64,000 nt of DNA from Spongilla lacustris. Taxonomy: Eukaryota; Porifera; Demospongiae; Spongillida; Spongillidae. The stretch is taken from NCBI GenBank assembly GCA_949361645.1, contig OX442433.1, positions 2,180,192 through 2,244,191 of the forward strand, written 5' to 3'. This document shows, piece after piece, positions 1 through 11,682 of this stretch (position 1 is the stretch's first letter; every line of letters starts with the position of its first letter). The position numbers were made by a program, and so were the translations under genes. Under the pieces are notes generated by a model. The model was not told the origin of the DNA and did no database searches. It saw only the letters and a program-made list of their open reading frames with translations.

Positions 1-1970
1 ATTTACTACCCCTTATAATTACTACATTTCTCAACTGAATGCGACAGTGTTCTCAGTATGTCACTTGGCATGCTCATTTCTCCATTTGCCCCTTTCTAAT
101 TCTGTAATAATGCAGAATACAGGTACAAAGTAAGAATTCAGCACTGGTGTCTATTGAAATGCTGTCTAGTGGTACAAAGGTATTGAAAGCAATTTTCTTG
201 CAGCTGAAGGTGAACAAAAGTTGCAGAGACTTTTACTGCCAGAGAAATGTCACTTGAAAGGCACGAGGTATTTATAACAAGGGTTGTAATTAATAGCTGA
301 TGTGACAATGTAAATAAATATAATCACCATGGATGCGTAATCAGAAGAATTTAATTACACAACCACTGTCCCATTAAAATGCAATTCATTGCCCCATGTG
401 TGTTATATATATATATATATATAATTATATATATAAATTATATATATATATATATATCTGGTGTTCCTCCTGTGTTGACTTTTACATGTACACAATTGTG
501 GTTTTTAATTGTGTAGGCGCTTGGAGATGCTTGCAAATAATAAATGGGCAGTACTGTGATGAACATAATGTATCCACTGAATCATTTCCATTGTTTACAA
601 TAGTCAATACCAATAAGACTCTTCAATAAAAAAATGGACAAACCAATCTTGAATCGATTTCAATAAATGCTCCAGCTGATTTAGGATTTGTGTAGAAAGT
701 GCCTGCAATACTGAGCTTTGTACAGAATTAATTGATATTAATTTGTATTTTTGTATCAGTCACGTGTGTGTATTGGAATATAATTATTGGTCACAGAGAG
801 TGAGTTGTTGGGTAGCAAGCGAGACAGAACTTATAACTTAGGAATTCTCGTACAAGCTTATGAACAGAAGTTACAGAACTGCATTTAGCAAATACATACA
901 CAAGTTTGTTTCTGTAATCCCTGTTTGGTTACCTTTTACACACAAGTATCCACAAATCCTACATCAGGCTACATGTGCATCATTTCAATGTGTGTAATTG
1001 TGTGGCATGTTTGTACATTCAATTATTATTAATTATTATTATCATTTCTTTGATGTCGACGACTGTTGGACTAGATTAGACTTAATAAGGCTTGCTCAAT
1101 GAACACGCGCATGAAGGATGAAGTAAAGGTAGAGTAGGGTAGGGTTTAGTGGAGTGTAGCTTGAGATTGTAGATATTAAATTTCTTGCATTAGAAGTGTG
1201 TGATCCGGCTGCAGTGCTGTATTTCCTCTTTTCAGTTTTAAAATGTAAATGATATAATCAATCACGTCAAAAATATATATCTCATGGGTTCTATCCAATT
1301 AAAAACAATAACAATGATGATAATCTCTCTACTTGCTGCAAGCCACAGTGTGTCAAAATCAAAGGCAACAGCTGACATTAATGGCCGCTTAAATCTGACC
1401 CTGACCAGGTCTGTAGGGCTATCCTGGCCAGTGGTCTAAGGCCAAAATAGATGTTACAGTACTCATATTGAACTCTTTAGTGTATAAGTTTTCTGTATGT
1501 CATATATATATTATTATTACTTAGTAGGATCGAGCCCCTTTGAACTGTTTTTGTGTTACATGCTTGCTATTTTAAGTATCTGTAATGTATATAATTATAT
1601 GTATAAAAGAAAAGAAAAAAAAAAGAAAGAACCGCATCCGTTTTTTTTTTTTCCATCGTGTAACCAAGGGTGTGATAAAAAAAAAAGATTTACAATTGGT
1701 AAATTTAGCACGATAGACACGTCAAACAACAGTAGAGAAATGGATGCCAAAAACCTATATTTGTATTTGTAATGAAATTTTCAAATATTGGTCCTACGCG
1801 TAGGACTAGGACCTGGGGAATTAAGGTTAGCAAACAGGCCGGGGGATTGCGGAAATTATTCCAAGGTTATTCTGGAAGGTGAGGGGATCCCTAAAAAAGA
1901 AAAGGTAGGGGAGGAGACGAGGTATTAGTAGTGAAGGAACAACATACTATGCTCATACAACAAATGGCAA
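1..1970. other. No gene recognised; AT-rich intergenic DNA
   Basis: Only short open frames with random-looking composition are present on either strand. There is a TA-rich simple repeat around 402-456 and short homopolymers near 1614-1690. No domain, splice pattern or terminal repeat was recognised. Confidence 0.6.
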
Positions 1971-2053
1971 TTAAATGCTATGATACTCCGGTTGGAGCTA
2001 AAGCTAGGGCATTTGTCAAATGGCCTATCTAACCGGAGTATCATAGCATTTAA
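1971..2053. repeat. Perfect 23-bp inverted repeat (hairpin)
   Basis: Arms 1971-1993 and 2031-2053 are exact reverse complements around a 37-nt loop. The beginning of the arm and part of the loop recur in direct orientation from 2054 on, so a small foldback was partly duplicated. It may be a remnant of a short nonautonomous transposon; no target duplication was identified. Confidence 0.7.
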
Positions 2054-2483
2054 TTAAATGCTATGATGGGAGCTAAAGCTAGGGCTAGCAAAACTGGCTT
2101 ATCAGGATCAGCTTATAGCTAAGCATAGCACACAGACCCCGGCCGCACATATCATACACAAGGACCTGGATTCAAAGCCCAAGTTAATGAATGTGCTACA
2201 ATCAACAGTTAAAATTTCTACCTTTACAAATAACAGGGCTTATATACATTTATCAGTGCATGTGTGGAGCTGGTTATATTCTGACTAGCATCACCAATTT
2301 GATTTTGGAAGGGCATGTTGTATAGTTACTTAATGATGACAATAATTTCTCTAGTTACTATCGAGGTGAGGGGGTGGGGGTGGGGTGGGGTGCAAAAAAT
2401 CAAGTGGAAGACACCATCGCCCAACTTTGAAGAACTCATTGAGAACATCCCGAATATATACATGTACTATTTTTTTATTTTTT

Positions 2484-2892
2484 CAGGGGGGTCTAGGTAA
2501 AAGGTTATGGGGTATCAGGGGGGTATTCGCCCTAAGGAATTTTTGAAACGAAATTAAGTAACATGAGTATTCGTGGCGTACTAGCGGTTGCTTTGCGGCG
2601 CTTCAATTGTTGTACTACCGGGTAGGTAGTGAATTGTTGTCATCGCTCACAGCGGTATTTGAAGGCTACTACACTCACGATCGTGTCTCAGTCACGTGAT
2701 AATATGTTTTCCACGATGAAATAACTTAGAATCGCACTATAGATAGGTAGTTAAGCCGAATTGGACACCATTACACTCGTTATACATGTAGTGCGAACAA
2801 AAAAATTCAGAAAAGTGATGAATTTTTTTCAATAATTCCTTTTGAGCAATGACCCACTGATACCTCATAACCTTTTTACCTAGACCCCCCTG
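2484..2892. mobile_element. MITE-like element with ~35-bp terminal inverted repeats
   Basis: The left end starts CAGGGGGGTCTAGGTAAAAG and the right end is its near-perfect reverse complement, extending about 35 bp with one indel and one mismatch. The 409-bp interior has no coding capacity. The flanks are T- and A-rich and no clear target-site duplication could be set, so the superfamily is not assigned. Confidence 0.75.
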
Positions 2893-5325
2893 AAAGATAG
2901 CATATTCGTCATATGGAGAAATGCCCGGTCATAAGGAAATGCTGCGGTTTGTACTTTCGCGTAACTTCCATAGAAAATGAATGGCTTTTTAACAATTTGA
3001 TTATTAATAGCTAACTATACAAGCTGCTCGACTTAGGACGGTATCAATATTGCTTCAAAAACGTAAGATCTTGATTGAACAGTATATAAAACAACCCATT
3101 TATATTGAAATATTTCCTTCCTTTTGACAAAACAGCACTTTCCATAGAGAGGTACGCACTTTTTCATACCTAATTACTGTATTTAATCACTCATAATTTT
3201 TATAGCTCAAATTAGATGGTGATTTGGTCGGCCTTGGGAATTGGAGGCAATGTACTTCTTCGTTTTTTAGCGTAGTCAAAATAATTCCAGACCCCACTAA
3301 ATTCTTTCCTCAAGTGTGCGGGTCGCCGTATATTTTTCCAGGTACGCATTGTCTATTGTTACTGTTGTGTTGATCGTTTATTCATTAAATGCTCATGGTG
3401 TACAAAGCTACATGTATAGTTAGCTGCCTCTACTGTGTGCTCGCTGTAACAGTTCTGCTCAGAAGATTGGAGTAGGCCTACATGTACTTCGATCTGCCTC
3501 CTGTACATGTAAGTGATCTTTGGTGAGCTTAGGGCCGTTTTTGTTGCTGTGTGCAGTGCATGTGTACTAGTATTTTCATTTATTACATTTTGTGTGCATC
3601 ATTGTGACCCCCGTACCCTCAGTAGCATGCATTTATGGAATCATTTAAAAATAGAGTTCATGATACTTGCACTCATGTATAGGCCCCCATTGTTTCCTAT
3701 CTATGATGGTCAACTGTCCTACGTTTTCATTCCAGTGACTCAAGGCTCTGTTTTTGACTTCCTTGCACTCAGCGGGGTGGGTATAGGGCACAGCACTGGC
3801 CCTATTAGCTCAGGCTTTTCGAGGAGCATGGTCACATAATAAGGAGAGATGTTGGAGCTCGACATCTCTCCTCCTTTACCGCGTCTTTTGTTTTTGTGGC
3901 TGCGGGGTTTCGTCTTCCATTTTGTTATACAGTTGTGACTGTTAATCAACCGTTTTCCTGATGAGTGAGTTTGGCAAGAATATTCTCAAATGGGTTAGGC
4001 TTTGAGTCTAAAATATGGCACTGGTAACAGCTTGTTTCAGCTGCCACGATTTCTATTCGTATCAATGCAGAATTCAGTATTTGTGGAGGGATAATGGCAC
4101 AATTGAGAGATAATGTACTCCAGGAGAGAGCTCAAGGGCCCACCACCATTGCTATTTGGTCTTGATACATACCAGTTGGTCATGTGCACTCACATTATAT
4201 TAAACACTTTTCCAATAGCTTGCACTCTTATAATAAACAGATTGTACATACATGTATATGTATGTATCATGGACCTACTGATAGCATCACAAAATTTAGG
4301 TAGCATGATTTTGTGTGTAAATAGTTCAATCACAGAAAGAGATCTTTCCAGTCAATCCATTTCTGTAATTCGTTTGTTTTTTTTTTTTTCCCCAAAAGAA
4401 TGTGTTGCTGTGATACAGGAAGCTGTATTTAAAGTTGCTTTTTAATTGCTAGGGCTGAGTTGCAAATTGCAACAACTCAGGACTACGCGCCTGATAGTTG
4501 GTTTTGGACCGTTTTTACAGGAGCTCTCAATCACCAAACTACTCACCATTTGTTCCCTGGAATTATGCAATCGCATTATATGAAAATAATCCCCATCGTG
4601 AAACAAACATGTGAGTAAATTTGGCTTGAAATATCATCATGTTGATACTCACTTCAACCACTTGAAGACATTGGGCCAGGACCCAAAGAAGAATGATTGA
4701 GTAACTGTTAAGAACGTTCACATGAATTAGTACATGTATTGTGATGATGTATTATTCTAGGCACTGTTATAAATATTCTACCGGTATACAGTATTTTGAC
4801 AAGTTGTGCTAAGACAATCATTTATTGATTTCTGATCTCTGTACGTAGACAGATGCAATGGATCTCATAAAAGACATTGTGCATAAAATCACAATAGTTA
4901 GCAATATACAGGCTTTCATTGTCATTATAATAAAGGTTAAAGATTCTCAGCAGACTGCTACAGACTGTACATCAATGTGTGAAGGTATAGTAAGTAATCC
5001 AGTTCAGTTTCTTATATGTACATTTTACATACTACTGACTGCTTATTCTTTTTATGATTCATCACCAAATATTATTGTAATCCATGTGTATATTTTTTAA
5101 TAAATTTAACATATACACACAACGGACTTGCATGTATATGTATGACCTGTCTGGGGTAGTCTTCAAGTTCTAAATTGTGCACATCCCACCGATCAGTCTC
5201 CATATTCATACGAAAACAAAATAAATTCTTGGTGCGGAATAATGATGTAAAATCTAGATTAATCACAACCTATCATGGTTAACTCTCCATTTGCTTGACA
5301 TGTACATCGTTTGAGTTCTGGTCAA
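2893..5325. other. No gene recognised
   Basis: Open frames here (for example 3513-3839 + and 4113-4445 +) show no family resemblance and no supporting splice pattern. Two small hairpins are visible: 3842-3873 (arms GGAGAGATGT and its complement) and one near 4455-4480. Nothing else could be supported. Confidence 0.55.
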
Positions 5326-5329
5326 CCTG

Positions 5330-6115
5330 TCTCCACAAAGAGCTCTTTCTAAGAAGCTGGATATGCATGCTTTCCAATCACTGCTATCTTCCTCCTCTCC
5401 AGTGAATAAGGCTCGGATCCTTTCTGTTTCTGCCCCTCATGCGGGTTCTTGGATCTCAGTCATCCCTTCTGCTGGTCTAGATCTGCACCTTAACTCTGCT
5501 GAATGTCAGATAGCACTTAGATGGTTGACACCTCTGGAGGTTCCCTGTGTCCACATTGTCCTGATATTGCCCTTGACCCTTTAGGTCACCATGCAGCCTC
5601 CTGCAGACATGGTGGGGATGTGATTGCAAGGCACAATCACTTGCGGGATATCTTTGCTAACTTTTACCGCCAAGCCCATCTTCCTGTGAGGGTTGAAGTG
5701 GGGTATGGCTTAGCTAGGGACCATGTTAACTCTCGCCCTGCGGATGTCCTTGTTCAGGGATGGGACAGAGGAAAGCCTGCGGCCTTTGATGTTACTGTTG
5801 CTTCACCCCTTACACCAATAACCCTCAACAATGCCAGTATTTCTGTGGGAGCAGCAGCCTATGCTGCTGAACTTAGAAAGCATGTGGCCAATGACATCAG
5901 ATGCCAGGAGTTGGGATGAACATGTTCCCCCTAGCCATAGAAACAGGGGGGATGGAGGCTCAGAGTGTTTTTTCCCCATCTCGCCTCTCTACTTGCCATC
6001 GGCCAGGCCATTTCCTAACCCAAAATGCTGGGTGACATCTATGGCCACCTCAACATGTCACTGGTGAGGTCAGTGGCTAGAGCCATCATGGGGAGAGAAA
6101 ATGTCTGGATAGGTT
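5330..6115 (+). pseudogene. Reverse transcriptase C-terminal remnant (non-LTR-type element)
   Basis: Two overlapping frames carry pieces of one protein: a segment ending in a serine/alanine-rich stretch, then a Cys-His cluster (CPHC, then GHHAASC around 5550-5610), then a conserved tail with the motifs GYGLARDHVNSRPADVL and AAYAAELRKH. After the codon for ELG at about 5917 the frame is broken by stops, although tail-like sequence continues to about 6115. This C-terminal region is common in reverse transcriptases of repetitive elements in sponge and cnidarian genomes; the exact clade is not assigned. At least two frame changes make it non-functional. A related copy lies at 58985-59960. Confidence 0.7.
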
Positions 6116-6725
6116 AGTAGAACTGTAGGTTTGTTAGCGGCATCTAATGTAAGTTAGTTATCCTTATTATTATTATCGAGAGTTACGGCAGTAACTCTCA
6201 TATAGGATTTGTGCCGTATCATGAAATCATTAAATAAACGCGTCCCGCGTATAACTCACGAACCGAGAAACGGATAGTGTAGCTCTTTATTGCTATCGAT
6301 TCACAATGGAAAGACGATCATTTTCATGTTTTGTTCAAGTCACCAAACCGTTTACTTTAAGAGAACAAAAAAGCTCGTAGTTCTCGTTTCCAGACCGTAA
6401 TTTGTCCATAGTCGTCGTCGAAAGGTTTTAAAGAGCGCCAGTTACACCAAAAATCGTAGAAAATTCTGAAAATACATCTTCAGGTATCAGATATATAAAT
6501 AAAGCATGTAACCAATATACGTAATTTGCAGCTGTTCTCGCGCGCCATGATATAAGTACGTAATCTCTATATTAAAACAAAACCATTTCCATGACAATGT
6601 TGCAGAATTGTATATTGTGTGGGAGTGCTCCCCACTTTTAGCTAGCGAAGTTGTTTTTGTCAAAATGCCTTTACGGCTACGAAAGAGGAAAGCTAAGCGA
6701 AACAGGGAATACATACATGTATACA
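6116..6725. other. No gene recognised; small hairpin at 6178-6199
   Basis: A 9-bp stem (6178-6186 with 6191-6199) around a 4-nt loop opens a stretch separating two reverse transcriptase remnants. It could be the end of an inserted element, but no matching opposite end was found. Confidence 0.4.
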
Positions 6726-6729
6726 TGTA

Positions 6730-7095
6730 TATACAATCCACTTTGCCTGTGTGTCATGGTGGGCTTGGCATTCAGAGCGCTGTGCAGCTTGCACCTTCTG
6801 CCTTCTTGGCTTCAGCTGCTGCCTCCTCCGGACTTGCTCACCTAATTCTACCAGCAAATATGCAACCACCTCAGCTCAGCTATGTGGATGAGGCTCTTGC
6901 TTCATGGTCCCAAGGTTGCCAAGAACAACCCCCCACTGATGCTGCTGCCCATCATCAGAAAACATGGGACTCACTCCGAGTATCTTCTATTGCAGATACA
7001 CTATTTACAGACTCATCTGATCCAATGCACCGGGCTCGTTTCCTAGCGGCATCCTGTAAGGAGTCTGGTGCATGGTTAAATGCCCTGCCGGTTAC
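6730..7095 (+). pseudogene. Reverse transcriptase remnant, mid-C-terminal part
   Basis: The frame running to 7147 contains CHGGLGIQSAVQLAPSAFLA near 6757-6815 and later ARFLAASCKESGAWLNALPV at about 7034-7093. This is the segment expected just upstream of the Cys-His region seen in the 29790-30442 remnant. It is cut at its 3' end by gypsy sequence lying on the opposite strand, with the junction at about 7090-7110. The upstream part of the frame (from 6608) does not belong to the family. Confidence 0.7.
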
Positions 7096-7715
7096 ATCAC
7101 TGGGACTACTTCATTGGATCCCTTACTCACAGATGAGACAGATCTAGCCACCATCAAGCCGTGACGTTCCATGAATGCAACATTGGGCTCTAACAATACA
7201 GAACCATATATACCTAATAGGCCACCCTTACTACATGCAGCAAGAATTCGCATTTGAGATGACCCAGGGACCTCCACATGCTCAATAAGTTGTACATTAC
7301 ATACTCCTCCAACTGATGGTTGACTTTTATCCGTCTCCATACTCAATGCCTCAGTTCCTGCTACAAGTACTCCTGCCCCTAAATCCAGTTGGCAGTTAAA
7401 CTTGGAAAGAAAATCAGCTCCAACTAAGCACTCTTGTGTCAACTGACTAGCCACTAAGAAAGGGAAATTAGTATGTATGCTTCCAATATGCAAAGGCAAT
7501 TCAACTTGACCCAGCAAGTTCAATTGTTGCCCATTTGCTGCAACCACGGGGTGGTTAAGATCTTTTAGATGGTAACCATACCCTCCACTCTTTAATACAT
7601 CCCTCCATACATTTTCCCTAATCAGTGTTACCCCGGAACCAGTATCAATGAGCATTCTGGTTAGTCTCCCTGCAACCTCTCCCTGAATCATCATAGATGA
7701 GCTTACCGCTTGCAC
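7092..7715 (-). CDS. Ty3/gypsy aspartic protease region (fragment)
   Basis: This 207-codon frame contains the retroviral-type aspartic protease active site LIDTGSGVTLI about 22-32 residues in, followed by a flap-like region and GADFL. It lies in the same frame as gag (7725-8651), separated from it by one UGA codon and three further codons, so the methionine at 7715 is probably not the natural start; the protein would be made as part of a gag-pro polyprotein. The frame ends where the element is truncated against a + strand reverse transcriptase remnant, so reverse transcriptase, RNase H and integrase are missing. The fragment cannot be autonomous. Confidence 0.8.
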   Translation of the reverse strand: MQAVSSSMMIQGEVAGRLTRMLIDTGSGVTLIRENVWRDVLKSGGYGYHLKDLNHPVVAANGQQLNLLGQVELPLHIGSIHTNFPFLVASQLTQECLVGADFLSKFNCQLDLGAGVLVAGTEALSMETDKSQPSVGGVCNVQLIEHVEVPGSSQMRILAACSKGGLLGIYGSVLLEPNVAFMERHGLMVARSVSSVSKGSNEVVPVM

Positions 7716-7724
7716 GACACCACG

Positions 7725-8651
7725 TCATTTCAGACAATCACGCTGAAGATGCCCAGACTCACCGCATCCCCAACACTTCGACTGCCTTCTTCCATGTGCA
7801 TTCTTTGGACAATCCTTTCTTACATGTCCACGAGACTTGCAATTCCAGCATACCGGGCCCGTTTTCCCCCTTTCTTCACCCTTATCCCCTGTTCCCCGCT
7901 GCACACCTTTCAACTCATCAGATAACCTTTGTACTTCTCGTCTCAGAGTCTCTACTTCACTTCGTTCTCTATCCCGGCTTAGTGTAGCTGTAACCAATTC
8001 AGAATTAGAGCTCTCACCTTCTGTAGATGCCACAACTTCTTTCTGCCTCATCGCATGCAACTGCTTCTGTGCCATTTCAACCATCTCGTGCTTACAGGCT
8101 AATTTCAACGCATCGTCCAAGGTTTTTGGCTCTTCTTTCATCAGCGCTAGTTGCACCGACGACGAAAGAACACCTTGAATAAACTGATTGCGTAGCAGGT
8201 CCTGCAGTTGTTCAGCTGGCCATCCAGGAAAAGCTTTATCTGCCATGCCCCGCAGGGCGCCACAGAACTCCATTAATGGCTCCCCAACTTTCTGCACCCT
8301 CGTGCGCACCTTCAACTGCCACTCCAGCTCGCTACCTAAAGGAGCATAAGACCGCTGAATGCAATCACATACCGCGTCGTAGTCATCCGTCTGAGCTAGA
8401 ACGTGGTGCGTAACCACGCGGTAAGGCTCGTCCTCTAACAGCGAGAGTAGTTCCTTTGTCCAGCTGTCCCTCACAATCTTCGCCTGAGTAGCATACATTT
8501 CGAACCTTGATAACCACAGTTTCCAATCGCCTTTAGCGCCGAAACGTGGAGGCGGCCTAAGCGCCATTCTGACAACCCTTTCAACGACGACATTGGTCGT
8601 CCCCGCAGAAGCCGGTCCTCCAGAGGTGTCCATGTCCTCTTCTTCAGTCAT
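7725..8651 (-). CDS. Ty3/gypsy gag with two CCHC zinc knuckles
   Basis: The 308-residue frame begins with an acidic N-terminus, has a central helical gag region, and ends with two zinc knuckles, CWNCKSRGHVRKDC and CWGCGESGHLQRDC, expected to bind RNA in particle assembly. The start at 8651 lies just inside the primer-binding site, as expected for gag. The frame closes with UGA followed by C, after which the same frame continues into protease. There is no internal stop. This is a 5' fragment of a retrotransposon, unrelated by LTR sequence to the complete element at 32571-37024. Confidence 0.85.
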   Translation of the reverse strand: MTEEEDMDTSGGPASAGTTNVVVERVVRMALRPPPRFGAKGDWKLWLSRFEMYATQAKIVRDSWTKELLSLLEDEPYRVVTHHVLAQTDDYDAVCDCIQRSYAPLGSELEWQLKVRTRVQKVGEPLMEFCGALRGMADKAFPGWPAEQLQDLLRNQFIQGVLSSSVQLALMKEEPKTLDDALKLACKHEMVEMAQKQLHAMRQKEVVASTEGESSNSELVTATLSRDRERSEVETLRREVQRLSDELKGVQRGTGDKGEERGKTGPVCWNCKSRGHVRKDCPKNAHGRRQSKCWGCGESGHLQRDCLK

Positions 8652-8652
8652 C

Positions 8653-8669
8653 CCACTCCTGACACCAAT
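8653..8669 (-). promoter_or_regulatory. Primer-binding site of the gypsy fragment
   Basis: Read on the minus strand, the LTR end (TGCGCTACA) is followed by two bases and then TGGTGTCAGGAGTGGG. This begins with TGG and resembles primer-binding sites complementary to leucine tRNA 3' ends. The tRNA assignment is from general knowledge and was not checked. Confidence 0.65.
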
Positions 8670-8670
8670 T

Positions 8671-8890
8671 GTAGCGCATGCCCAGTCTCAAACAGACTAT
8701 AAACTTGATGATAGCTTAGAACACACATACGCATACAATACACGCGATTATATACTATTGTTCATTAATGCACACGGCACTTCAGCTCTCGAATGTTCTG
8801 CCGTCAGACTGTCGCCAGCCGTTGCCATCGTTACAATAGTAACATTCTCTCGAGCTCGTTGTATGTTAGGTAGCTCACCTGTACACGTCA
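8671..8890 (-). repeat. Probable 5' LTR of the gypsy fragment; outer end not defined
   Basis: The inner LTR boundary is clear at 8671 (TGTAGCGC on the + strand, next to the primer-binding site). The outer end is uncertain because the matching 3' LTR is absent from the window; the end given here, at an ACA near 8885, is only a candidate. Confidence 0.4.
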
Positions 8891-9720
8891 CCCATGGCCA
8901 ACCAATGCCAACTTCTTTGGCCTTAATAGCGCGGCCAGTTGCATGCAGTGGTTTCCCACCTTCACGCTATCCTTCTTCTTCATGCTAGCCTATCGATCCT
9001 TCTTACTTTTGGGATCGGCTTAACCCGCTTTGACACCTTTGTGTTTCTGGCGAGTGTATGCAGCTGCAGTCAAGTCGATCGAGAAGAGAAAAGAATAGTG
9101 CAAAGAATATTGTCAGTTAAATTATGACACTGACAGTTGTGGTTGTGCTCGATGAAGCTCCGAAAGACCGTTCACGTGAAAAGAAAAAGAACAATTGGAC
9201 GCTACATGTTCAACCACAAGTTTATTCTGGATCTCCACTTTATGGCTTCCAAGGGCGGATAAAATCTGTTGTGGGCTAATGCTAACAAAACTAAGTTGCT
9301 AAAGATCGAATTTGTGTCAAGCATAACTCCCCTTACAAAAATAATAAAACAAATCCAACTCGGCAGTAAGTTTCTAACTTGTTGGTTCTAGTGCTTCCGC
9401 ATAGCCGCTAACATTACACTTCAATCGTGACAAAGATACAGTGCAATAAACCTCTTATCCGAGCAAATCTTATCTTATCAGATCCGGAATTAGAAGGAAA
9501 CGCTTTTTCTCCATGTTTTAAGGTTCTCGTGTGGGAACGAGTGAGCGTTATCTCTGTTGTCTGAGCTTTCTAAGCGCCGGCAGTTTTACTACATTGAAGG
9601 TAATCGTTGGCTGTATCCATATACGCTCGCTAAATTCCAACTGATTCTACGGTGCAATGGCAATAGTGAAATCTGGTGTTTTGCTAATCGTATTCATGAC
9701 ACTTCAAATCCTACATAGGA
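8891..9720. other. No gene recognised
   Basis: Non-coding between the presumed LTR and the mariner-like remnant. Nothing with recognisable structure was found. Confidence 0.5.
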
Positions 9721-9836
9721 CCTACTAACGTAGGTCCTGATAGATCAGGATTTTGTGCTGGCCATGGTATGGGTCCCCCTCTGCCCATCCATCTGTCCTC
9801 CAGCTTTCCATCCAACCAGGCTCTAACACGGGTTTC

Positions 9837-9844
9837 ATAATGAG
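9837..9844. repeat. 8-bp target-site duplication of the hAT element (left)
   Basis: ATAATGAG directly precedes the left terminal repeat and recurs at 10701-10708 after the right terminal repeat. Eight bases is the size typical of hAT insertions. Confidence 0.9.
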
Positions 9845-10700
9845 CAGTGATGCCGCGGCCAGCACGGACCGTCCGTGACCGTATTCATTTGACGGTTTTT
9901 GACGGCCGATCGTGACCGTGACCGGAAGCTTACCGATCACGTGATTAAACCGTGAAAAATAATTGGCCGTCAAATTTATTTGCTGGCCGTCCGTGGCCGT
10001 CAGAACTTTTGACGGCCATTAAGTCTATCACGTCACTAGCGTCACGTGAAGGAGATTTTTTCCCTGCGTGGCAAATGTCGTCTTTCCATGCAAGAACCTT
10101 TGAGGATAAGCCACCTGATTTCGCGGTGAAGTCTGCAGCAAACCCACCCGACTGTCACCAACACGTGGCTATGGAACTATTTAAATTTTTATAATTGACG
10201 TTGTCCCCCTCGCCATGACATAGTCTCGTCCCCAGCCTGATATGTATTCGTAATATGCATCCGCTGCTGCCGAATGTGAGTCTGGGGACGCGACTTGCCA
10301 TGATTATGCGTTATCGCGTGGATTCCACGTGCGAGCGAGTTTTCTCCCAGTTGAGACTCATTGTGAAGATGGAGGATGGATCCAGCCAGGATTGAATCTG
10401 TTCTCTTTCTCAGCTGCAATAAAGCCTTTAGTTAATTGAATCTGTTCTTTCACACTTGTTCTGCTATGCCCATGCATACCGTTCATGAACCATTTCTATT
10501 GATACTTGCATGCCAAACTTCTATAGCATAAATAATGACCGTCCGTGACCGTATTAAAATTTTGACGGTTGACGGCCAGCCGTGTACGTGACCGTATTGA
10601 AATCATACGGTCCATCTTTGACCGTGAACGTGACCGTCTATATCCAAACGGCCAGCCGTGAACGCGACCGGATTGTCAAAAGCTGGCCGCGGCATCACTG
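9845..10700. mobile_element. Nonautonomous hAT element with perfect 19-bp terminal repeats
   Basis: The ends CAGTGATGCCGCGGCCAGC (9845-9863) and its exact complement (10682-10700) flank an 856-bp element inserted in the mariner-like transposase. An 8-bp duplication (9837-9844, 10701-10708) confirms the boundaries. Near both ends there are repeated copies of the motif CCGTGACCGT, probably subterminal transposase-binding repeats. The interior keeps only the C-terminal remnant of a hAT transposase, so movement would have required a transposase supplied elsewhere. Confidence 0.92.
10225..10396 (+). pseudogene. hAT transposase C-terminal (dimerisation) remnant
   Basis: An open frame on the + strand ending with TGA at about 10396 reads VDSTCERVFSQLRLIV near its end. 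This resembles the conserved hAT C-terminal dimerisation motif (family knowledge). No catalytic region is present in the element, so this is an internally deleted derivative. Confidence 0.6.
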
Positions 10701-11224
10701 ATAATGAGCTGAGGCTCCATCATGCTGGAAAACAACAAATTCTTCCTCTTCCCCCATGATAGCTTGCAGGGCTGGCCATACCCTCTGCTGTAGTAGCTGA
10801 AGGTACACTTGCCCTGTGACACTTCCATTGATGAAGAAGGGGCCAATGATATGGTCTTTGATCAGCCCAGCCCAGACCATCACACCAGCCTTCTTCTGAT
10901 TGCTGCATTCCATAAAAGCATGTGGGTTCTGGACTGACCATATGACAGCATTATGCCTGTTAACATGTCCATCCAAGTGGAAGATTGCTTCATCCGTCCA
11001 CAGGATGTAGTCAGGGTAGGTGAAGTCCCTCTCAGCTGCTTCAAGGTAATCTTCTGCCCACTTGACTCTCTTGTCAATGTCACCTAGCAATAGAGTCTGC
11101 ACTAGAGGCCGCCTATATGCCTTGCATCTTCATGGTCTTCCTAAGCATCTTCTGTACACTTGATCGTCTCAATCCTGTCCCTAGATGGAGTCTTCTTATG
11201 CTCATAGTTGGGGTCTGTCGATGT

Positions 11225-11682
11225 ACATGTATGTAGCTCATACACACATACATGTATGTAGATTGTACACACATACATGTATACACACATACACACATAC
11301 ATGTATGTAGCTCACACACCCATACATGTATGCAGCTCATACACATATACATGTACATGTATGTAGCTCATACACACATACATGTATGTAGATTGTACAC
11401 ACATACATGTATGTAGCTCATACACATATACATGTATGTAGCTCGTACACACATACATGTATGTAGATCGTACACACATGTATGTAGCTCATACACACAT
11501 ACATGTATGTAGCTCACACACACATACATGTATGTAGATCGTACACCCATACATGTATGTAGCTCATACACACATACATGTAAGTAGCTCATACACACAT
11601 ACATGTATGTAGCTCGTACACACATACATGTATATACACATACATGTATGTAGCTCGCTCGTACACACATACATGTATGCGA
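11225..11682. repeat. Minisatellite of ~30-bp units (TACATGTATGTAGCTC-type)
   Basis: About fifteen imperfect units built from ACATGTATGTAG and a CA-rich spacer. The long minus-strand open frames over this region are artefacts of the repeat. It replaces the N-terminal part of the adjacent transposase remnant. Confidence 0.9.

Larger units (their letters stand above)
9722..11228 (-). pseudogene. Mariner/Tc1-superfamily transposase, split by a hAT element
   Basis: On the minus strand, a helix-turn-helix-like piece at about 11113-11228 (GLRRSSVQKMLRK) is followed after a 1-nt frame change by the DDE domain at 11102-10701, with catalytic contexts WTDEA and QHDGASAHY. The frame then meets an 856-bp hAT insertion (9845-10700) and resumes at 9836, reaching the GRGGPIPWPAQNPDL block with the third acidic residue. 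Spacing between the last two aspartates is about 36 residues, near the DD37D type. The N-terminus is lost in the minisatellite at 11229, and no terminal repeats of its own were seen. It is dead. Confidence 0.8.

Noticed and set aside
11368..11670. Minus-strand 100-codon Cys/Val/Tyr-rich frame
   Set aside because: By-product of the 30-bp minisatellite.
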